Positions 1-5,794 of a DNA stretch of 9,415 nt are shown here, piece by piece. Source of the stretch: Reyranella sp. (GTDB taxonomy: Bacteria; Pseudomonadota; Alphaproteobacteria; Reyranellales; Reyranellaceae). How positions within the stretch are numbered: the first letter of the stretch is position 1; every line of letters starts with the position of its first letter. Location of the stretch: NCBI GenBank assembly GCA_030681635.1, contig JAUXRT010000414.1, positions 1 through 9,415 of the forward strand, read 5' to 3'. The notes beneath the pieces are model-generated. The model was given only the letters and a program-made list of their open reading frames with translations, was not told where the DNA came from and did not search any database. Made by a program: the position numbers and the translations under genes.

Positions 1-412
1 GAGGGCCGTCGATCGCCGCGGCCAGCGGCACGCGGGCGCGGAAGTCCTCGGGCCGCATGCCGCGAAGGACCACGCCCCGGACCCGATCGCCCGCGACCGC
101 CATGACCTGACCTTCGGCGGATTGGGTAGCGCTGAGGACACCTGGAACTGCCTTGATGCGAGCCAGCAGATCCGGCGTGGCGTCCAGGCCGTCGCGGCTT
201 CCCTGGACACCGAGCTGACCGCTGATGGCGGACATTTGCCGCAGCATCTCAACACGAAAACCGTTCATCACGGCCATGACCACGATCAGGGTGCCGACAC
301 CCAATGTGATCCCGACCAGCGAGAAGCCAGCGATCACCGAGATGAAGCCTTCTTCGCGGCGCGCCCGCAAATATCGGAAGGCGATCAGGCGCTCGACGGC
401 GGCGAAGGCCAT
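1..412 (-). CDS. lolC: LolC/LolE-family lipoprotein-releasing ABC transporter permease (N-terminal part, cut by window edge)
   Basis: Inner-membrane permease subunit of the LolCDE complex, which uses ATP to release outer-membrane lipoproteins to the carrier LolA. Only the first 137 residues are in the window; the gene runs off the left edge. The visible protein starts MAFAAVERLIAFRYLRARR, followed by a typical first transmembrane helix at about residues 23-49 ending in the family signature VMNGF (48-52). The start of the periplasmic MacB/LolC-like domain follows. The ATG at 412 is chosen because this N-terminus matches the family and a GGGAG Shine-Dalgarno lies 11 bases upstream; that spacing is slightly long. 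It starts 19 bases after the proS stop, so it is probably cotranscribed with proS, an arrangement common in Alphaproteobacteria. Alphaproteobacteria often have a single LolC/E-type protein (LolF type), so the choice between lolC and lolE is conventional. The family call is strong; the exact symbol is less so. Confidence 0.88.
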   Translation of the reverse strand, partial: MAFAAVERLIAFRYLRARREEGFISVIAGFSLVGITLGVGTLIVVMAVMNGFRVEMLRQMSAISGQLGVQGSRDGLDATPDLLARIKAVPGVLSATQSAEGQVMAVAGDRVRGVVLRGMRPEDFRARVPLAAAIDGP

Positions 413-431
413 AAGGGCGGTGTCTCCCGCT

Positions 432-1745
432 TCAGCCGAACCGCTGCGCGAGTTGATCGATTGGCAACTCCTCGCGTGCGCCGGTCCTGCGGTTCTTGAG
501 TTCGACTTTGCCGGCAGCCAGCCCCTTGGGGCCAACGATGATCTGCCAAGGTATGCCGATCAGATCCATGTCGGCGAACTTCGCGCCAGGCCTCAGGTCA
601 CGGTCGTCATGCAGGACTTCGACGCGCTTTGCCTGCAGGGTGTCATAGAGCTTCGCACAGGCACCCGAGACTGCACCGTCGTCGGGCTTCAGGTTGACGA
701 TGGCGACCTTGAAGGGAGCGACGGACTCCGGCCAGACGATGCCGGCCGCGTCGTGGCTCGCTTCGATGATGCCGCCCACCAGGCGCGACACCCCGATACC
801 ATAGGAGCCCATCTCGACCGTTATCTGTTCGCCACCGGGACCCGCCACGACTGCATTCATCGGCTTGGAGTACCTGGTGCCGAAGTTGAAAATATGGCCG
901 ACTTCTATGCCGCGCGCGGCAAGACGCTCGCTTTCGGGAATCTTCTCGAAAACATCCTTGTCGTGCTTCTCGTCCGTCGCGGCGTAGAGCGACGTCCATT
1001 CGTTCACGATCGGCTGCAGATCGGCCGCGTAATCGATCGTGCGGCCGAGGATATCCTTGTCAATCAACCCCTTGTGGCAGAACACGGCGCTTTCGCCGGT
1101 CTCGGCCAGGATGATGAACTCGTGGCTGAGGTCGCCGCCGATCGGGCCTGTGTCGGCGCGCATCGGGATTGCCTTCAGGCCCATCCGGGCGAAAGTGCGA
1201 AGATAGGCCACGAACATGTTGTTGTAGGACCGGATGGCGCCTGCTCGGTCGATGTCGAACGAGTAGTTGTCCTTCATCAGGAATTCGCGCCCGCGCATGA
1301 CGCCGAAACGCGGCCGTACCTCGTCCCGGAATTTCCACTGGATGTGATAGAGGTTCTTGGGCAGGTCGCGATAGCTCTTCACACCATCGCGGAAGAGAAC
1401 GGTGATCATCTCCTCGTTGGTCGGCCCGAACAGCATCTCGCGGTCGTGACGGTCCTTGATACGCAGCATTTCCGCCCCGTAGGCGTCGTAGCGCCCGCTC
1501 TCGCGCCACAGGTCGGCCGACTGGATGGTCGGCATCAGCACTTCCTGGGCACCTGCTGCGTTCTGTTCTTCGCGCACGATCCGCTCGATGTTCTTCAGGA
1601 CGCGAAAACCAAGCGGCAGCCAGGCGTAGATGCCGGCACTGGTCTGCCGGACGAGGCCGGCACGCAGCATCAGCCGGTGTGACACGATCTGGGCCTCGGC
1701 CGGATTCTCCTTCAAGGTCGGCAGGAAATACTGGCTCATCCGCAT
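432..1745 (-). CDS. proS: Proline--tRNA ligase, short alphaproteobacterial type without the editing insertion
   Basis: Cytoplasmic class II aminoacyl-tRNA synthetase charging tRNA-Pro with proline. The 437-residue protein shows the catalytic core: TNEE at about 109-112, motif 2 FRDE at 139-142 followed by RGREFLMKD (151-159), and motif 3 GSYGIGVSRLVGG shortly after residue 300. A C-terminal HGTP-type anticodon-binding domain occupies roughly the last 95 residues. The E. coli enzyme is about 570 residues and carries a large editing domain between motifs 2 and 3. Here that interval is short, which fits the roughly 440-residue type 2 enzymes of Alphaproteobacteria. The frame stays open to 2174, but the upstream part is not homologous and overlaps the divergent permease. 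ATG at 1745 has a GAGGA Shine-Dalgarno 10 bases upstream; ATG at 1739 (MSQYF) is the alternative. A candidate promoter lies at 1787-1815, and lolC follows 19 bases downstream. Confidence 0.97.
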   Translation of the reverse strand: MRMSQYFLPTLKENPAEAQIVSHRLMLRAGLVRQTSAGIYAWLPLGFRVLKNIERIVREEQNAAGAQEVLMPTIQSADLWRESGRYDAYGAEMLRIKDRHDREMLFGPTNEEMITVLFRDGVKSYRDLPKNLYHIQWKFRDEVRPRFGVMRGREFLMKDNYSFDIDRAGAIRSYNNMFVAYLRTFARMGLKAIPMRADTGPIGGDLSHEFIILAETGESAVFCHKGLIDKDILGRTIDYAADLQPIVNEWTSLYAATDEKHDKDVFEKIPESERLAARGIEVGHIFNFGTRYSKPMNAVVAGPGGEQITVEMGSYGIGVSRLVGGIIEASHDAAGIVWPESVAPFKVAIVNLKPDDGAVSGACAKLYDTLQAKRVEVLHDDRDLRPGAKFADMDLIGIPWQIIVGPKGLAAGKVELKNRRTGAREELPIDQLAQRFG

Positions 1746-1786
1746 GCTAAATCGGTCCTCGCTCGGGGCGTCTTGGGGTGCGGCGG

Positions 1787-1815
1787 ACTGTAGGGAACGG
1801 GCCCTGCAAAGGCAA
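1787..1815 (-). promoter_or_regulatory. Candidate sigma-70-like promoter for proS
   Basis: Read on the minus strand, TTGCCT (1815-1810) and TACAGT (1792-1787) are separated by exactly 17 bases. Each matches the vegetative consensus at 4 of 6 positions, and the TTG of the -35 is kept. The predicted transcript would start near 1780, giving a leader of about 35 bases before the ATG at 1745. A separate promoter is expected here because proS is cut off from the upstream minus-strand genes by a gene on the other strand. The match is moderate and comes from visual inspection only. Confidence 0.4.
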
Positions 1816-1855
1816 ACCTGGCGGGCCCTGGCTGGTTTTGCACAGGGCAATGCCC
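1798..1855. repeat. Short direct and inverted repeats in the proS/permease divergent intergenic region
   Basis: The 144-base space between the two divergent starts (1746-1889) holds a 9-base direct repeat CGGGCCCTG at 1798-1806 and 1822-1830, each with a GGGCCC palindromic core, 24 bases apart. A tight inverted repeat, GGGCA-A-TGCCC, lies at 1845-1855. The first direct repeat falls inside the spacer of the candidate proS promoter, so it could bind a regulator. In GC-rich DNA such short repeats also arise by chance. No convincing -35/-10 pair was found for the permease. Confidence 0.25.
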
Positions 1856-1889
1856 GCACACTCAGCGCGACTTCAGGGGGAGAACAGGG

Positions 1890-3182
1890 ATGCTCGAACA
1901 GGTTTTCAAGCTGAGCGAGAACAAGACCAGCGTTCGAACGGAGGTCGTGGCCGGGATCACGACCTTCCTGACGATGGCCTACATCATCTTCGTCAATCCG
2001 GCGATCCTGAGCGCGGCCAAGATGCCGTTCGGCGCGGTGTTCACCGCGACCTGCGTGGCCGCCGCAATCGGCTGCATGCTGATGGCTTTCCTTGCCAATT
2101 ACCCGATCGCCCTCGCTCCGGGCATGGGCCTGAATGCCTACTTTGCCTTCGGGGTCGTGGGCGGCATGGGCCATACCTGGCAGGTGGCGCTGGGCTGCGT
2201 GTTCCTTTCAGGCATCATCTTCTTCATCATCAGCGTGCTGCCGATCCGGGAATGGATCGTCAACGCCATCCCGAAGTCGCTCAAGATGGCGATCGCCGCC
2301 GGCATCGGCCTGTTCCTTGCCCTGATCGCCCTTAAGAATGCCGGCATCGTCGTCGCCAACCCGGAAACCCTCGTGACGCACGGCAAGCTGGTCAGCTGGC
2401 CCGTTCTCATGGCCACCCTGGGCTTTGCGCTGATCGTGGCGCTCGAATACCGCCGCGTCATGGGCGGGGTCATCATCGGCATCCTGGTCGTGACGGTGAT
2501 CTCGATCCTGGCCGGGCAGCAGAAGTTCGAGGGGATATTCGACATGCCGCCCTCGATTGCCCCCGTCTTTCTCCAGATGGACATCGCCGGCGCCCTCCAG
2601 GTCGGATTGGTGACCGTGGTCTTCGCCTTCCTGTTCGTCGACCTGTTCGACAATACCGGAACGTTGATCGCACTGGCCCATCGCGGCGGTTTCATGCGGC
2701 CGGACGGTACCGTTCCGCGCCTGCGGGGCGCGCTGATCTCTGATAGCGCGGCCGCCATGATCGGCGCCGCCGTCGGCACCTCGACGACCACGAGCTACAT
2801 CGAGAGCGCATCGGGCATCAATGCCGGCGGCCGCACGGGCCTTACGGCGGCAACGGTCGGCATTCTCTTCCTGCTGGCGTTGTTCGTCGCGCCGCTGGCC
2901 GCCTCCATCCCTGCCTACGCCACCGCGCCTGCCCTGCTCTATGTCGCCTGCTTGATGGCGCGTGGCCTTACCGAAGTGGAGTGGAACGACATCACCGAAG
3001 CGGCGCCTGCGGTCATCACCGCGATCGCCATGCCGTTCACCTTCTCGATCGCCGACGGCATCGCCTTCGGATTCATTTCGTACGCCGGCATCAAGCTCGC
3101 CGCGGGCCGCTACGCAGACGTCCATCCTGCGGTCGCGATTCTCGCTGCGCTGTTCGTGATCAAATACGTGGTCATCGGATGA
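1890..3182 (+). CDS. NCS2-family permease, AzgA-like (adenine/guanine/hypoxanthine type)
   Basis: Inner-membrane proton symporter for nucleobases, belonging to the AzgA-like branch of NCS2 (the COG2252 group with E. coli AdeP, AdeQ, GhxP and GhxQ). At 430 residues it has the family's usual size and is almost entirely hydrophobic helices, about 12-14. Signatures in order: FLTMAYIIFVNP (26-37), GMGLNAYF (78-85), FVDLFDNTGTL (249-259), the loop GTSTTTSYIESASGI (296-310) and PFTFSIADGIAFGFI (382-396). The acidic residues of DLFDNTG and YIESASG are those associated with the substrate site in this group. ATG at 1890 is supported by an AGGGGGAG Shine-Dalgarno about 8 bases upstream. It is alone on the plus strand, divergent from proS, and a terminator lies about 200 bases after its stop. 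Which purine it carries cannot be read from sequence. Codon use looks like its neighbours', with no obvious sign of recent transfer. Confidence 0.95.
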   Translation: MLEQVFKLSENKTSVRTEVVAGITTFLTMAYIIFVNPAILSAAKMPFGAVFTATCVAAAIGCMLMAFLANYPIALAPGMGLNAYFAFGVVGGMGHTWQVALGCVFLSGIIFFIISVLPIREWIVNAIPKSLKMAIAAGIGLFLALIALKNAGIVVANPETLVTHGKLVSWPVLMATLGFALIVALEYRRVMGGVIIGILVVTVISILAGQQKFEGIFDMPPSIAPVFLQMDIAGALQVGLVTVVFAFLFVDLFDNTGTLIALAHRGGFMRPDGTVPRLRGALISDSAAAMIGAAVGTSTTTSYIESASGINAGGRTGLTAATVGILFLLALFVAPLAASIPAYATAPALLYVACLMARGLTEVEWNDITEAAPAVITAIAMPFTFSIADGIAFGFISYAGIKLAAGRYADVHPAVAILAALFVIKYVVIG

Positions 3183-3231
3183 TCATCGATGTGCAGTGAA
3201 ATTTGTTTGTCGTCGAACGACCTCGTATCCT

Positions 3232-3412
3232 AACAATTGTTCTGTGGGAGCCTGACGATCGAAAGAAAAGGTCTTGGCAAGCCCAGGGGGCCGCGCTAGA
3301 GAGTCTACCTCTTGGGCGCTGCCTGAGTTTAGGGAGGAGAGCGGCTTAAGCCGCCGAACGACGAGTTTCGGGGTAGAAGAGCGGCGGGCCAAAAGCCCGC
3401 CGTTTCCTTTTT
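3232..3412 (+). ncRNA. Candidate structured small RNA or long structured 3' UTR of the permease
   Basis: After the permease stop there are about 200 bases with no credible coding frame before a strong plus-strand terminator. Within them I can fold a hairpin at 3288-3324 (GCGC/GCGC at 3293-3296 and 3316-3319, flanked by outer CGG/CCG-type pairs, with inner AGAG/CTCT pairing). A perfect 14-base palindrome GCGGCTTAAGCCGC lies at 3341-3354, and the terminator hairpin ends the region. A weak promoter-like pair sits upstream: TTGTTT at 3204-3209, 16 bases, then TATCCT at 3226-3231. It would give an RNA of about 175 bases. I could not match it to tmRNA, RNase P RNA, SRP RNA or a tRNA. The 6S RNA size class fits, but I see no diagnostic sequence. 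It may equally be a read-through 3' UTR. Both ends are estimates. Confidence 0.3.
3382..3412 (+). terminator. Intrinsic (Rho-independent) terminator, plus strand
   Basis: A perfect 8-bp GC-rich stem, CGGCGGGC (3382-3389) with GCCCGCCG (3395-3402), closes a five-base CAAAA loop. A T-rich tract TTTCCTTTTT (3403-3412) follows at once. It is oriented for plus-strand transcripts, ending the permease mRNA or a small RNA made between them. On the minus strand the stem is followed by CTCTTCTACC, without a T-run, so it should not act in that direction. Confidence 0.88.
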
Positions 3413-3417
3413 ATCTC

Positions 3418-3446
3418 AAAGCATTAAGGCTCAGTCTTAATGATTT
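3418..3446 (-). terminator. AT-rich inverted repeat, possible weak terminator of the nuo-to-DUF1467 operon
   Basis: CATTAAG (3422-3428) and CTTAATG (3436-3442) form a perfect 7-bp arm around a 7-base loop. After one mismatch, AAA (3418-3420) and TTT (3444-3446) extend it. It begins within about 5-10 bases after the DUF1467 stop on the minus strand, where a terminator for the long operon would be expected. The stem is AT-rich and the following tract (CTTTGAGAT) is a poor U-run, so termination would be weak. A protein-binding operator is the alternative. Confidence 0.4.
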
Positions 3447-3449
3447 AGA

Positions 3450-3698
3450 TTAACTACCGTCGACCAGCCTGCGGAAGCTGAAGATGTCGGCCCAATGCAG
3501 CACATAAAACCCCAGCCAGAGCACGGCGGCGACGGCCGAGGTGATGATGGCCTTGCGCACGAGTTCCGGCCGTTCCGGGGCCCCGTGTTCCTCGCCTTTG
3601 CCCGGCTTTTCGACGCGACGGACGCCCAGCGGCAGCACGGCAAACAGTACCGTCCACCAGATGACGATGTAGACCATGACACCGGTGGCCCAGCCCAT
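3450..3698 (-). CDS. DUF1467 family small membrane protein
   Basis: An 82-residue inner-membrane protein of unknown function. It has two hydrophobic helices, about residues 5-25 (VMVYIVIWWTVLFAVLPLGV) and 50-69 (AIITSAVAAVLWLGFYVLHW), joined by a polar, charged loop rich in K, E, G and P. The pattern of N-terminal helix with IWW, the LPLGVR motif and a second helix with VLW is that of DUF1467, a family found in Alphaproteobacteria at this position next to mce and proS. ATG at 3698 is chosen because a strong Shine-Dalgarno, GAGAGGAG, lies 7 bases upstream and overlaps the mce stop codon; the gap between genes is 13 bases. Frames running further upstream are read-through inside mce. It is the last gene of the minus-strand operon. 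No function can be inferred beyond its membrane location. Confidence 0.87.
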   Translation of the reverse strand: MGWATGVMVYIVIWWTVLFAVLPLGVRRVEKPGKGEEHGAPERPELVRKAIITSAVAAVLWLGFYVLHWADIFSFRRLVDGS

Positions 3699-3711
3699 GG
3701 CGCAGCTCCTC

Positions 3712-4116
3712 TCAGACCTGCTCGAGTTCGATCCGCGTACCCGTGAAGTCCTTGGGATGCAGGAACAGCACCGGCTTGTCGTGCGCGCCGATCTTGGGTT
3801 CACCATCGCCCAGCACCCGAGCGCCCTGGGCCTTGAGCTTGTCACGGGCGGCGTAGATGTCCTCGACCTCGTAGCAGACATGGTGGATGCCGCCATCGGC
3901 ATTGCGGGCGAGGAAGTTCGCGATCGGCGACTTCTCCCCCAGCGGATGCAGCAGCTCGATCTTGGTGTTGGGCAACTCCACGAACACCACCGTCACCCCG
4001 TGCGCCGGCTGAGCCTTGGGAGCGCTTACCTTGGCACCCATGACGGTGCGGTAGAGCTCCGTGGCCTTGGCGAGGTCGGGAACGGCAATGGCGATGTGGT
4101 TCAGGCGTCCGATCAT
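3712..4116 (-). CDS. mce: Methylmalonyl-CoA epimerase
   Basis: Interconverts (2R)- and (2S)-methylmalonyl-CoA in the route from propionyl-CoA to succinyl-CoA, between propionyl-CoA carboxylase and the B12-dependent mutase. The 134-residue length is typical. The protein is a single vicinal-oxygen-chelate (glyoxalase-like) unit of two halves. Expected metal and catalytic positions are visible: H7 in LNHIAIAVPDL, E47 in VVFVEL, E54 in KIELLHPLG, H79 in GGIHHVCYEV and E130 in GTRIELEQV. The segments ELLHPLG, KIGAHDKPVLFLHPKD and the C-terminal IELEQ closely follow the known family, including the mitochondrial enzyme. ATG at 4116 has a GGAG Shine-Dalgarno 6 bases upstream. It follows rnj by 25 bases and precedes the DUF1467 gene by 13. 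It is one of the most secure calls in the window; a generic glyoxalase is unlikely. Confidence 0.96.
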   Translation of the reverse strand: MIGRLNHIAIAVPDLAKATELYRTVMGAKVSAPKAQPAHGVTVVFVELPNTKIELLHPLGEKSPIANFLARNADGGIHHVCYEVEDIYAARDKLKAQGARVLGDGEPKIGAHDKPVLFLHPKDFTGTRIELEQV

Positions 4117-4141
4117 CCAGCTCTCCAGGCAGTCTCGAGGT

Positions 4142-5794
4142 TTAGATGCAGACGATGTGGACGTCCGTCAACGGCTTCTTGCCCAGGTGTGCGCGCACGA
4201 CGCGCCGGACGGCCTGGCGGGCGGCCTCTTCGATCCGTCCGTCGTCACTCCGTTCAGATGGACTAAGGTCGGCCAACATCTCGCGCAGACCCGCGACAAT
4301 GGCCTTGGCAAGCGCGCCGTCCTCGTCCTCGATGCCGCGCAACGACACCTTGGGCGGTGCCACGGCGCGGCCCTTGCCATCGATCACCAGGGTCGCCGCG
4401 GCGCTGCCGTTCCACAGCAATTTGCGCCGCTCGCGCAAGGAACTGCCATCCAACGCCACGAGGCCATCGCCGTCGCGGGCCAGCCGGCCCGCCGGCACAT
4501 GGCCGATGATCTCGGCCGGGCCAGGGGCCAGCCGCACCAGGGTGCCGTTGGGGGCCACAATCGTTTCCGGCACCTGGCAGGTCCGGGCGAGGGCTGCGTG
4601 CTCGACCATGTGACGGACCTCGCCATGGACCGGCAGGGCGATCCGGGGCCGCACCCATTGGTAGACCCGCACCAGTTCATCGCGTGCAGGATGGCCGGAA
4701 ACGTGAATGTCAGCCTCGCGGTCGGTAATGACTTCCACGCCGCGCGCCATCAGGGCGTTCTGCAGGCGTCCGACCGAGCGTTCGTTGCCGGGAATGACAC
4801 GCGAGGAGAAGATCGCGGTGTCGCCCTCCTCCAGCACGATATCCCGGTGCTCGTCGTTGGCGATCTTGGCCATGGAGGCGCGCGCCTCGCCCTGGCTGCC
4901 AGTGCAGATGAACAGCACCTTGTCCGGCGGCAGGTGAGCCCCGTCCTGCGGACTGAGGCACTCGGGAAAGTCGAGCATATAGCCGCATTCCTGGGCCGCC
5001 TCGATCATGCGCAGCAGCGCCGGGCCGGACAGTACAGGATGGCGCCCTGCCGCGACCGCGGCCAGCGCGATGCTCTCGACCCGAGCCAGATTGGACGCAA
5101 AACAGGTGACGACGATCCGCCCTTTCCGGCCCTTCACCAGCTTCTTGAGATTGGCCCGCACCATGGCTTCGGACCCGGCCTCGCCTTCGACGAAGACGTT
5201 GGTGCTGTCGCATACCATCGCCAGCACGCCCTCATCGCCGATGCGCTTCAGCATCGCCTCGTCGGTCAGGTCGCCGATCAGCGGCTCGGGATCGATCTTC
5301 CAGTCGCCGGTATGGAAGATGGTGCCGAACTTGGTGCGGATGGCGAGTGCATTCGGCTCGAGGATCGAATGCGTCATGGTGATCATCTCGAGGTCGAACG
5401 GCCCGAGGCTGAACTTTCCCCGCAACGGAATTTCCGTGATCCGGACCTCGTCGACCAGGCCGGCCTGGGTGAGCTTGCGCCGCAGCACCGAGGCCGCGAA
5501 CGGCGTGGCGTAGACCGGTGCCTTCAGGCGCGGCCAAAGATCCGCCACCGCTCCCAGATGGTCCTCGTGCGCATGGGTGAGCACGATCCCGATCAGATCC
5601 TTGCGCCGCTCCTCGATGAAGCCGGGATCGGGCATGATGACCTCGACGCCCGGCATGCTGTCGTCACCAAAGGCAATGCCGAGATCGAGCATCAGCCACT
5701 TGCCGGCATGGCCATAGAGATTGAGGTTCATCCCGATCTCGCCGGCACCGCCCAAGGCGAGAAACAGCAACTCTTCGTGCGACGGGACGGTCAT
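4142..5794 (-). CDS. rnj: Ribonuclease J (metallo-beta-lactamase/beta-CASP RNase)
   Basis: RNase J acts as a 5'-to-3' exoribonuclease and endonuclease in mRNA decay and rRNA maturation, using two zinc ions. The 550-residue protein has the family architecture: an N-terminal metallo-beta-lactamase fold with LGGAGEIGMN (14-23), the metal motif HAHEDH (74-79), H142 in MTHSILEP and D164 in HTGDW. The beta-CASP domain spans roughly 205-355 (including CTGSQGEA near 297-304). The lactamase fold then returns, with HVSGH (364-368) and PVHGE (389-392, H390). A C-terminal domain follows from about 450. The start overlaps the coaX stop as ATGA. The nearest Shine-Dalgarno-like GGAG is about 20 bases upstream, so translation probably depends on coupling to coaX. 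Many Alphaproteobacteria have RNase J, and this position beside coaX and mce is usual for it. Confidence 0.97.
   Translation of the reverse strand: MTVPSHEELLFLALGGAGEIGMNLNLYGHAGKWLMLDLGIAFGDDSMPGVEVIMPDPGFIEERRKDLIGIVLTHAHEDHLGAVADLWPRLKAPVYATPFAASVLRRKLTQAGLVDEVRITEIPLRGKFSLGPFDLEMITMTHSILEPNALAIRTKFGTIFHTGDWKIDPEPLIGDLTDEAMLKRIGDEGVLAMVCDSTNVFVEGEAGSEAMVRANLKKLVKGRKGRIVVTCFASNLARVESIALAAVAAGRHPVLSGPALLRMIEAAQECGYMLDFPECLSPQDGAHLPPDKVLFICTGSQGEARASMAKIANDEHRDIVLEEGDTAIFSSRVIPGNERSVGRLQNALMARGVEVITDREADIHVSGHPARDELVRVYQWVRPRIALPVHGEVRHMVEHAALARTCQVPETIVAPNGTLVRLAPGPAEIIGHVPAGRLARDGDGLVALDGSSLRERRKLLWNGSAAATLVIDGKGRAVAPPKVSLRGIEDEDGALAKAIVAGLREMLADLSPSERSDDGRIEEAARQAVRRVVRAHLGKKPLTDVHIVCI

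Noticed and set aside
225..1682. A 485-codon plus-strand open frame across proS and lolC
   Set aside because: Antisense to proS, whose motifs are unmistakable. No domain or ribosome binding site supports it.
1828..1843. A sigma-54-like element (TGG...TTTTGCA) before the permease
   Set aside because: The spacing between the GG and GC elements is 8 bases, not the required 10.
1746..2174. N-terminal extension of proS to 2174 giving 580 residues
   Set aside because: The added part overlaps the divergent permease, has no homology to synthetases, and a good SD precedes ATG 1745.
2208..3125. A 305-codon minus-strand frame opposite the permease
   Set aside because: Highly charged reverse reading of a membrane protein gene; no domain.
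3183..3392. A 69-codon minus-strand frame in the intergenic region
   Set aside because: It starts with TTG inside the terminator stem-loop, lacks an SD and has no recognisable sequence features.
3232..3412. 6S RNA, tmRNA, SRP RNA or RNase P RNA
   Set aside because: The length suits 6S and a CCTGAG segment is suggestive, but no diagnostic conserved element of any of these RNAs could be identified, so no name is given.
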